A stretch of DNA of 64,000 nt from Hemileia vastatrix (Eukaryota > Basidiomycota > Pucciniomycetes > Pucciniales > Zaghouaniaceae), in the NCBI GenBank assembly GCA_030280995.1, contig JASXTE010000014.1, positions 8,534,656 through 8,598,655 of the forward strand. The letters are read 5' to 3'. A program made the translations under genes and the position numbers. A model generated the notes under the pieces. It was given only the letters and a program-made list of their open reading frames with translations, made no database searches and was not told where the DNA came from. Of the stretch, positions 44,655 to 52,454 are shown in pieces (positions within the stretch are counted from its first letter, which is position 1; each line of letters begins with the position of its first letter).

Positions 44655-45080
44655 TAGTCCATCAAGACTCTAAACTGAAAAATCTATTGTTTCAATAATA
44701 GTCCATCAAGACTTTAAACTTAACACTGTATTAGTCCACCAAGACTTTAAACTGAGGATTGTTTGATGGTGTAGTCCCCCAAGACTATAAACTGAGGAAT
44801 GGGGTTTTTGTTGTTGGAATGGGTTTGAAAGATTGGCGGAGGGTATTCACAGGGGGAGCCTCTGAATTTAGCAAATGCAAGTTTGGTGGTAATTGATGGG
44901 CTGGCAGCTCTATTCACAATTACCCCAGAATGTTAGTTTTTTCTCTGTGTCTTAATGTGGTTGATCTCTGGTTCTGGGTTTATGATTTAGGTTTTTGAGT
45001 CCCCCAAGACTTTAAACTGAGGGTTTTTGAGTCCCCCAAGACTATAAAATGAGGATGGTCCCCCAAGACTTAAAACTGAG
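44655..45080. repeat. Array of the ~24-nt family C motif upstream of P3 (7 copies)
   Basis: Unit approximately TAGTCCACCAAGACTTTAAA-CTGA. Copies begin near 44655, 44699, 44731, 44771, 44997, 45028 and 45057. CAAGACT and TAAACTGA parts are nearly invariant, while TCCA/CCCC varies. Copies are spaced irregularly (32-46 bp, then a 200-bp gap holding an alpha hairpin). Position: between the end of P2 and the start of P3, i.e. in the P3 upstream region. Repeated at 61217-61642. Confidence 0.85.
44888..44924 (+). repeat. Alpha hairpin, copy 3
   Basis: GGTAATTG (44888-44895) / CAATTACC (44917-44924), 21-nt loop with ATGGGCTGGCAGCTC. Compared with copy 1, both arms have changed together (C to T on the left, G to A on the right), keeping the pairing. 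Confidence 0.7.
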
Positions 45081-45138
45081 AGTTGTTTGTGGTTACATCC
45101 TATAGAGGGTGTGGTCAATTTTTCTTTCTGAATCAAGC

Positions 45139-45780
45139 TCAATTACCAGTAGAATTACAGAGGGAATCAAGAGATGAAATGAAGTGTTCAGAATCAGCCT
45201 TGAACTGGTGAATGAGGTGTCTTCTGTTCTCAATGTCCTGTGGATCTCTAGCAGGAGTGAATTGGAAGTAGTTTAGCAGAATGTGTTTCTGTTGAGATGT
45301 GTGTTGTTGGAACTTGGCCTTAATTGTGGGCAAGTGGTTTGGTGTTGTTGGTTCAATGGATCCTACATTGTTATAATCACTGTCAAAAGATGAAGGAACT
45401 GAGAAGTCATCAGTTTTATAAATTGGAAAGAAGAAATGGAAGTTTTTACCATCAGATGGTCCAGGGATGATGGAACTTTTTGTTTTAGTGGTTTTGGCAC
45501 TCTTCTGGGAAGGGTGTAGCTTTTTGATTAATCTGGGAATCAAGATGGATGGACCAGATCTTTTGGTGCTGGAAGGAGATGGGCCAGGTTGAGTTGGAGG
45601 TGAAGCTGTTGCAGAAGATAATGGACCAGGTCTGTGGCAGGTCTTCTTTCTGGATTGGAAGACATCACAGGACGTTCTGCATGGATGAACAGGAGGTGTG
45701 ATGGTGCAGATTAGATTATTGTCAATGCAGTATTGGCAAGGACCCATTTCAGAGGCATATTTGGGAAGAAGGTTGAACAT
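45139..45780 (-). CDS. P2: antisense Zn-cluster-like gene of element C, open
   Basis: Start chosen at ATG 45780 (MFNLLPKYASEMGPC), just outside the LTR; an upstream in-frame ATG at 45900 would begin inside the LTR. The cluster reads C15-x2-C18-x6-C25-x12-C38-x2-F41-x6-C48: six-ligand spacing with Phe at the fifth position. A 51-nt intron is likely at 45399-45449 (GTAAAA ... CTGAT ... CAG); being a multiple of three it does not break the frame. Spliced product about 196 residues: cluster, Pro/Ser-rich basic linker, helical tail (KAKFQQHTSQQKHILLNYF, HLIHQFKADSEHFIS). Same strand as P3, opposite to pol. An identical copy is at 61701-62342. DNA binding is inferred and doubtful with a lost ligand. 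Confidence 0.68.
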   Translation of the reverse strand: MFNLLPKYASEMGPCQYCIDNNLICTITPPVHPCRTSCDVFQSRKKTCHRPGPLSSATASPPTQPGPSPSSTKRSGPSILIPRLIKKLHPSQKSAKTTKTKSSIIPGPSDGKNFHFFFPIYKTDDFSVPSSFDSDYNNVGSIEPTTPNHLPTIKAKFQQHTSQQKHILLNYFQFTPARDPQDIENRRHLIHQFKADSEHFISSLDSLCNSTGN

Positions 45781-45828
45781 GGTGGTTTGATGAAGAAAGA
45801 ATGTGTAAATTCTGAATTGGAGGGAGTA

Positions 45829-46297
45829 TTTGGTCTTCCAACATTGGCAGGGGCCTTTGTTGTGTTGTTTGGCGCTAATTGTGCATGTCTTAATTTGCAT
45901 CTGTTGAAGAATTGTGTGTTTTTCTGGTTTTTTTTTGTAAATATTGGGACTGCGGGTATGTGGGTACTATCATTGGATAGCCCCAGTTTTTCTCTATATT
46001 TCATGTCCAGTTAATATTTTTCATATTCTAAGTTTTAAGCGGTCATTTCCTCATTTTTCAGTTAAAAAGGATATCTGTTTAATTTTGTTTTTTGTGTTTT
46101 ATGGGATAACCTTAAGTCTAAGGGTAACGTGCTTAGTACCATTAGATAGGGCTAATTTAGTTCTATATTTCATGTCTCAATTTTGTTATAGCCTAATTCT
46201 GTGTTTTAAGGGTTTTAGTAGTTGTTGTGAATTTTTCTAAGTAGATTAGGTGTTTTTATTGGTTTTCTGGCTTCAGAGAGGCCGGGCCGCTTCAGGC
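45829..46297 (+). repeat. 3' LTR of element C, truncated
   Basis: Matches 22066-22533 from its start (here TTTGGTCTTCCAACATTGG) and stops after GGCCGCTTCAGG, where family D sequence begins. A purine-rich AATTGGAGGGAG lies just upstream. The missing 620 bp were presumably displaced by the D insertion. Confidence 0.85.
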
Positions 46298-46311
46298 AAA
46301 ACCTCCAACGT

Positions 46312-47649
46312 TGTAGACTGTTCTAAAGTACTAAGAAGTAGACACAAGCGAGATTGGTTGGTTCTCCTTTTTAATTTATAAAAAGAAGTGCCTGCCACTC
46401 TTTTTTTAAAGACAGTGTAATAATGTGTAACACTAATATTTGAATAGAAAGTTTATAAGTTGAGATGAGTTAAAGATAAAGAAAAAAACAAATATTACTA
46501 TCTGGATATTTCTATTCTTAACAAGCGCTATTATCCACAGCTACTCCCTCTTGAAGCACTCTCTTTGAATATGCCTTATTATAGTAATAAAGTATCTCTA
46601 ATAATAGTTAATCCCACTGAATCTATATATTCTCTCTATGTTGCGCTCTTTCAATATACTATATGAAATACACACACAGACGCACAAACTCTAAAAGACG
46701 CAGAAAATACCTTTTAATATTTTCTCAAACAATTAATCACAAAAAGATCTAATATCTTATACTGGGTACTATGACTATAGCTACACCTATATCTCTATAT
46801 TGATTTTTCTATGATCTGCTTTTTAAAATGACAACTAATGGGATTTTTCTTATTTTATTAACTAAATAGATAGATGGACCAGTCCTCTCCCTTTGTCCCT
46901 ACCTAACAGTCCTCCTTTTATATTCTTCCAGCGCTCAAGACACAGTTCCCTAATGGATCTCCAGTGCTGACTCTAGCGCCACATTAGTAAAACAATAACT
47001 AATTTATTAGTATGCTATTTACACTGCTTGTAACAACTACAGCATCTAAATCAGACCCTATAATTACTAAAACTAGTATTAACTTGTTTCACTGATTCTC
47101 CACATATGCGCTTTTAAGTATACCTTGTTTTTTTTCAGCGCTAGTTCCAGGTTTGAATTATCCTAACGCTGTGTCTAGTTGCCTAAACTCTTGGGTAGTT
47201 TTACGATTGAGTCCCCACTCTCTTTTCTTTAATACTAGGTTCATAGTTCTGACAGCTTGCTTAACTAGTTAGCCTTCTTCATTACTTGTCTCAGTAAGTT
47301 TCCCAACTGGCCGCGGTACAGCATACCATGCACTTGAGTCGTCCTTAATCCATGAATTTCTTCTTAATGCGTAACACATACTTTTTGGAAAGCCCAAATC
47401 TACATTGTTTAGTGCATAATAGTCCTAAGTTAATAATACACAATTCCCTATTGTGCGGCACATCTTGCTGCAAAATCCGAGCGCACAGACCCTTAATCTT
47501 TTTCCGCGCTTCCATTTCCTTTGTTCCTTGAAACACACAAATTCATATTATATTTTAACATTTCCTGCTGCGCTAACTCCCCTTTGTTCTTCCTGGACTA
47601 CGCGCACTGATTGGTCTAAAATCACGCTTCCTGCGAGGCGCGTACCACA
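46312..47649 (-). repeat. Family D LTR
   Basis: Read on -, starts TGTGGTACGCGCC at 47649 and ends ...CAGTCTACA at 46312, matching the TGTGG...GTCTACA ends of the family C LTR. 1.34 kb; rich in AGCGCT-like hexamers; no coding. Only one LTR is visible in unit 1, so the boundaries rest on these ends and on the neighbouring P4 promoter. Confidence 0.6.
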
Positions 47650-47681
47650 TCCTCCCTCTACTCGCGACTGTCCCCAGGAGC

Positions 47682-47689
47682 CCATAAAT
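47682..47689 (+). promoter_or_regulatory. TATA-like box of P4
   Basis: CATAAATA in GAGCCCATAAATACCC, 33 bp outside the LTR and 103 bp upstream of the ATG, followed by a long pyrimidine-rich leader (TTCTTCCTCC ... TCATCTTCTC), a common fungal promoter layout. Confidence 0.6.
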
Positions 47690-47791
47690 ACCCTGCGTCT
47701 CGCAGCATTTTCTTCCTCCATATTCTATCATTTTCCTTCATCATCTTCATCTTCTCTTTTCTAATTTACTTTATTATTTTTATCTTTCACT

Positions 47792-48848
47792 ATGAATACT
47801 AGAAGAACCCCTCTTAACGCTGAAGATACCACCAACATTGTGGACACTATTCGACAGTTTGTGCGCACTCAGCCCCCTACTGCTTCCCCAACAACTCCCG
47901 TAACCACACTAATGGGTAGGAAGAGATGCACTCGTTGCATCAAAAATGGCATAACTCCATGTCATTTTTCAAAAGCCTGCCGTGGCAATAATTTCTTCAC
48001 TGTAAGTTCTCTTCATTCTCCTTCCCATTTGTTACTAACCTTTCATTTTTCTTTTATTCCTAGTCATGTGATTACTGCAAGCAATGCAAGAAGAAATGCA
48101 GTTACGATGGGCCGCCCACTATCGCTCTCCTGGACCCAAATGCTTCTACAACAAATATCATGAGTCAAATGACCATCAAGCGCCCGGCGCCTGCTCCTGC
48201 TACCCCTCCTGGCAACAAACAATCCAAGGTTGGTTACCACAAGCCTACTCCCAGTAGTGTCGCTTCTGTCCCTAAATCTCTTTTCTCGGAGGAAAGTACA
48301 GTAAGTTTCTTTTTTTTACTTCTTCCCTTTCTAACACTAACATTCTCTCTTTCCCCTTTTTTTTTTTTTTTTTTTTTTTTATTTAGAATGCGCCAGGTAC
48401 TCCTTACGCTGAAGCGCCTCCGCCTCCTATCACTCTGCTATTCCTTCCTACCTTGGAAGAAGATCCAGTCTGGGATACAATGCCTACTCCTGATCCTACT
48501 CCTTGTTTGCCCACTCCTGACTGGACTGATATGCAGCCGGTCTTCAATACCGTCACTCCGGAAAAATGGCCAACCGAGAACTTTCCGTTAGTAGATGACA
48601 ATGAGCCCGCCATGGCTCAAAACTGGGAATTCGCAGAACAAATCGCCTGCGCTCCTTATGATGCGACCATGCATTGTATGAATAATATGATTGGGGCCGT
48701 TGAAGAATTCCTCGAGGAGGTTCCGGTTTATACTTGCGCTGAGTATAATAAGCAAAAACAACTAATAGCTGCCTTGCAACAAAGCATGCAAGAAGCTGTT
48801 AACGATTGGGCTTTCTGCGTCCCAATCTTTTATGAAGCAGAATACTAA
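47792..48848 (+). CDS. P4: intact spliced Zn2Cys6-like gene, antisense in element D
   Basis: Exons 47792-48001, 48064-48300 and 48387-48848; introns of 62 nt (GTAAGT...CCTAG) and 86 nt (GTAAGT...TTTAG, with a 27-T tract). All phases fit and give 302 residues. Ligands C46-x2-C49-x7-C57-x14-C72-x2-C75-x6-C82 (two extra Cys at 63 and 78), with QCKKKC in the second half; intron 1 falls inside the cluster. Then a Pro-rich linker and an acidic, Trp-containing tail (NWEFAEQIACAPYDATM, MIGAVEEFLEEVP, KQLIAALQQSMQEAVNDW) predicted helical. Start chosen by the TATA-like box and leader; the Met just before GRKRC (residue 41) is an alternative. The only complete antisense gene in the window with all six ligands and no stop. 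Likely nuclear DNA-binding protein by cysteine pattern; target unknown. Confidence 0.8.
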
Positions 48849-49298
48849 AAAAAAATATTTTCTTTTGTATTTATTCCTTGTAATGTATATAGCCTTGTAA
48901 AAAAATGTAATATATATATATTTATTTTTATTATTATTTTCACTTAACTTTCCTGTGAGAACTCTACAACCGCGAGATGAGTTGCCCCAAAAAATATCAT
49001 CCTTTCTCTAAGCAGCGCACCCTTCTACTAAGTGCCTATTAAAGATGAAACCACAAATAATAAAAAATAACAACTTGAGATTGTTGCTACAGAAATTACT
49101 TCTCCTGCATCATTTACATATGCACTTTCTTTCAATCTTTAAACCTTCGCAATACATGCCTTTCCCTTGATTGTAACAATTCATCTTTCCTTGGGTTCTT
49201 CATTATGAGAAAGTCTTCTTACTAGCTTCTTAGAAACCATCCAGCACTCAAGTCAGACGTGGCGCAACTGATGACTTCTTTATAATGCTATTGTTAAC
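48849..49298. other. Spacer between P4 and P5
   Basis: AT-rich 3' region of P4 with a TATATATA tract near 48911. I see no copy of the family C motif array here, unlike the equivalent P2-P3 spacer. Confidence 0.5.
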
Positions 49299-49311
49299 CT
49301 ATAAATAGCCC
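49299..49311 (+). promoter_or_regulatory. TATA box of P5
   Basis: CTATAAATAGCCC, 35-47 bp upstream of the P5 ATG at 49346. Confidence 0.6.
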
Positions 49312-49345
49312 TTCTAATAACCTGAATTTCATCTATCCTAACATC

Positions 49346-50144
49346 ATGACTCAATATCGCACAGTTCCCAGAGATCAAGCTTGCTTATTTTGCAAACGCC
49401 GTAACTTTAACTGTGCATTTTCTAGACCTCGGGGGTATGCCTCTTTTAGACCTGACTGTGATAATTGCTTTAGATACCACAAAACTTTCAATACCTCCCT
49501 TAACCAGAATACTCTTCAGCCTACTGGTCATATTTGCTTTCCACCTAGCTCTACTAGTAGCGCTCCCATAATTACCACCACTAGTCCCACTATTTCCACT
49601 AATAATAATAATGTTCCTTATGAGTTTCCATCACTTCCTAGTTTTCCCAGGCGTGAAATATCCATACAGCCTAGCGCTACACTTTCTCCCCCTCTGAGTT
49701 CCAGTGCTTCCATGTGCTCAGGCTCCAATACAGCTGCACCTGACGCGGTTACCGTCACTTCACCGTCAGCGCGCCCACAAAACTTATTAGCAAGTAAGTA
49801 TCCTTCACAATACTTATGCTCTTCTTGATTACTAACTTCCTGTCAGGCTTCAATGAATTCATCTCCTTGGGATGGGTTCCCATTCTTTACCCTTTGTCCA
49901 TTACATGCGAATGTTTTCCAGACTTTGTCTTATATATGACGCTATGTCGCTATCCTACAATAATGCACCAGCTTTTTCTGACGCTGAACTTGACGCTTGC
50001 TATACTCATATAGAAATGATAGGTCAACTAATGAACAAAATAATCTCATCAACTATTCTTGGATTCCCCGCCGATCCCCGTCACTTCGTCATGCCTGAAG
50101 ACTGGAAAGGATATCCTATTAGCTTTCATCCTGATACTAAATAG
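49346..50144 (+). CDS. P5: antisense Zn-cluster-like gene of element D, probable frameshift
   Basis: ATG 49346. Cluster C13-x2-C16-x6-C23-x14-C38-x2-C41-x6-F48: Phe at the last ligand. A Ser/Thr/Pro-rich linker follows. A 53-nt intron is clear at 49794-49846 (GTAAGT ... TTACTAAC ... TGTCAG). After splicing the frame stays open to 50013, but the better-looking protein lies in the other frame, 49872-50144 (SDAELDACYTHIEMIGQLMN, FPADPRHFVMPEDWKGYPI), which could be reached by a one-base change near GGGATGGG at 49868-49876. It corresponds to P3 by position (next to pol). Possibly inactive through both the lost Cys and the frameshift. Confidence 0.62.
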
Positions 50145-50779
50145 ACCACTAGCGCTTCTCCTTATGAGCCTCCTCTGTCCATTCTCCCTGCACATAGTCT
50201 TCATATATTTTTCATGCTATGCCTTCAAATAATCTTTTTAGACATGGCGCTATTGTATTACACCTGTCTTCCATACTTTTAGGGCGCCTAACTTTGCTCC
50301 CTCTACTTTCTTTAAAAAACTGTAAGCCCCTCAAAAAAAATCCTAAATTAACTTTATATCATAAAACTTTATCACCTCTACTGTGATACAGCGATATACC
50401 ATGTAGAATAAGAAATTGAACTATAGAGCGCCCCATTTATAAATCGCTATTCCACTCCTGTTTAGTTAACCCATTAGTTAAATTCCCAGCGTCTTTTGTG
50501 TTTACATGGTACACATCTCCTTCAATCCAATTACCTATTTCATCATATCTCCTTGAACAGTGAAGAAATAAGATTTCATTTTCTTCTATTCCCTCATCTG
50601 AGCGCTTATGCCAACTGCCTGTTCAGCCATAGTCCACCTAACTTCCAGTTAGCACCCTCTATCTGTCACAACTGCGTCAAAACCTCCTGTGAGTCCTTTT
50701 AGAAAAACAAAATTTAACATAACTTGTTAGTTTAACCTCATCCCAAAGGTATTATTCTAGTAGTTTTTCCTCATTCAGG
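50145..50779. other. Spacer between P5 and the family D integrase
   Basis: Convergent 3' ends of P5 and pol. AT-rich with several AGCGC hexamers; no hairpin like the bipartite or alpha type recognised here. Confidence 0.5.
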
Positions 50780-51227
50780 AGGTTATCTTGAATCACTGGA
50801 ACACCCCATGGGTAGAATCTTTTGAACTGGTCTGCAGCCAAACACCGCTTCCACTCAGTACCATCTAATTCCTCCAGTTAGTAAGACCCTCCAGTTATCT
50901 GCTTTCTTATCCTATAAGGACCATTTCATCTGTCAGAAAACATCTTCCCCCATTGGCTTTCTAAACTTCTATTATAAACCAAAACCAAATCTCCTGGGTT
51001 CAATGGCTTTCTTAACCTATGCGCTAAGCGCTCATCCCAATATTTAACTGACTTGTCCCGGATCTGCATCATTCTTTCATACGCTTGTTCCACAAACTTG
51101 TCTTTTCTTTTAAGTTGTGCTACCCTTTCTAGAATTAGATCTTCAGTTGAGCGCACTTGATCCCAATCACATCCTAGGAAAGATCCAGCCTCCAGATCAA
51201 TAGGTAATACCACCCTTTGACCAAACA
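50780..51227 (-). pseudogene. Family D integrase C-terminus
   Basis: Contains YLFGQRVVLPIDLEAGSFLG, DERLAHRLRKPLNPGDLVLV and NRSLESQWGKMFSDR, closely similar to element C (29330-29667). After a stop (R-stop-N, where C has W) it continues to GGSY, LEELDGTEWKR and FKRFYPWG. The frame runs through the duplication junction into unrelated LTR sequence up to 51309, so its N-terminal 27 or so residues there are not integrase. Confidence 0.82.
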
Positions 51228-51655
51228 GGTATGGGAATGGTGCGATGAGAGGGAGGTCAATGCGAGGAGGAATAAAGGATATAAAAGGGTTGGGTTTTTG
51301 GTTCGACATTCCTTAGAATTAAATTATAAAACGTATTTACATTTAATAGTGGTAAAATCTTTTAAGTTAAATCATTATTATTGTATCTTTCTTTATTTTC
51401 TCAATAATCATTTCTAAATCCTAAATCTTTGATTGTTGAGTTTTCAACCCTTCGTGAGATCTTAAGAATTCTTATTACCTTTGAAACTATATTATAATTC
51501 TTCTCGAACATACCTTGACCCGTAGCTCTTACTTCGAGTGACCTTCGAATCACTTCCTCGAATCAATCATTCCTCTGTGCTTCAAAGAAGTTTCTAAATC
51601 CCTCATCTCACTTTCAGGAACATCCTCGACCTTGTGCGTAGGTCGTCCGGTGACA
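51228..51655 (+). repeat. X LTR fragment (unit 2)
   Basis: Last 428 bp of the 773-bp LTR at 34342-35114, ending GGTGACA and followed by GTAGG as in unit 1. The start is the duplication breakpoint, not an LTR end. Confidence 0.9.
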
Positions 51656-52454
51656 GTAGGCGGATCAATCAGCGAAAGATATGGATCCTCTTGGTCTTCC
51701 TCTGAAAGGTTTTGAGAAGGTGAACTAGGAGGCTGATGTTCCCAGGGCCTAGTTGGAGAAGCAGGTCTGTTGTTTCTGTTGTTAATATTTCTGCTTGATT
51801 CAGTTGGATGAAGTCCTGGTGATGGAGTACCAGGGTTGTTATAAGATGGGGCAGGAGAGGGTGATCTGGAAGCAGATTGATCTCTTCTGGATGGAGCTTT
51901 TGAAGGAATGGAACTTTCAGAAGAATAGCTGGGTGACAGAGGAGAGGTGTAGTTTTGTTGCCTTAACTGGGGGAAAAGTTGTTGCTTTGGTGAAGTGTTG
52001 GGTGCTCTGGTGTCTTCCTGGGGTCCTCTGGCAGGTCTCCTAGGAGTTTGGGAAATTTTTGAGTTTTTGGATCTTGGAAAGGTTGGCTGCATTACTCTGG
52101 GAGCAGTGGGAGGTGGTTGTGTGGAGTTGTTTTTGTTGATTGGAGGAATTTGGCTTTTTCTGGTTGATTTTGGAGGTTTAGAGCCTGAATTTCACTGTCT
52201 AGTGAGGCAGGAAAGCCCCCTAGACACGGTCTAGCAGCATAGGAGCTGATTTTGAAGCTTTTGGAGCTAATTTAGCAGAGATGAAAGCTGTTTCTTGGGA
52301 ATTTAAAGCAGGCCTTTTTGGGAGAGTTCCAGAATCTTCTGGATGGTGCTGAGGATGAAGATGAAGTTGCTGGACCAAGCTCTAAGGATCTGTTAGGGGA
52401 TCTGGAGAGGTATTTATGAGAAGGGGATGGAGGAGGAATAGGGTAGTTGGCATC
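51656..52454 (-). pseudogene. P3 middle part (unit 2)
   Basis: Copy of 35115-35913, with the same Pro/Ser-rich frame, frameshift and candidate 43-nt intron. In this unit the 3' exons of P3 are absent, because the sequence to the left is family D rather than X and element C. Confidence 0.75.

Larger units (their letters stand above)
22066..46297 (+). mobile_element. Element C: large Ty3-type element carrying two antisense genes, split by insertions X and B
   Basis: 5' LTR 22066-23156, primer-binding-like site, gag, protease, RT/RNase H, integrase to about 29790, structured noncoding 3' region, antisense P3 (stop at 31259), a motif array, antisense P2, purine-rich GGAGGGAG, and a 3' LTR beginning at 45829 that is cut at 46297. 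Removing X (31597-35114) and B (35914-44315) with one copy of each target duplication leaves about 12.3 kb. The pol proteins belong to the basidiomycete clade with an F-I-D-D RT box and an NPGIRRF..W motif after it. Confidence 0.85.
34687..51227. repeat. Tandem duplication, unit 1 (16,541 bp)
   Basis: 34687-47438 recurs at 51228-64000. The left edge lies inside the X LTR (GGTATGGGAATGG), the right edge inside the family D integrase. The second copy is cut by the window end. Offset is 16,541 up to about 38,600 and 16,562 after it, due to an AAAAG microsatellite that is 21 bp longer in unit 2. Scattered single-base differences exist (for example near 37133, 40916, 43105 and 43172). Confidence 0.93.
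46298..51227 (-). mobile_element. Element D: relative of C with two antisense genes, cut by the duplication junction
   Basis: On -: integrase C-terminus (51227-50780), spacer, antisense P5, antisense P4, 3' LTR. This mirrors element C (pol, P3, P2, LTR). The rest of pol is missing because the duplication joint falls at 51227/51228. CpG dinucleotides are frequent here compared with the rest of the window, so D looks younger. Confidence 0.72.

Noticed and set aside
44655..45080. CRISPR-like array
   Set aside because: Units are imperfect, spacing is irregular with no uniform unique spacers, and the genome is eukaryotic. Better described as a dispersed motif array.
31259..45780. P2 and P3 as host transcription factor genes that happened to be hit by transposons
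   Set aside because: They lie between integrase and 3' LTR of element C, and element D has the same gene pair in the same place and orientation. The element-borne reading is the simpler one, though host origin long ago is possible.
45711..46240. Open frames across the C LTR (45711-46004 on -, 45733-46014 and 45944-46240 on +)
   Set aside because: They lie in LTR sequence, are not open in the other LTR copies and show no domain.
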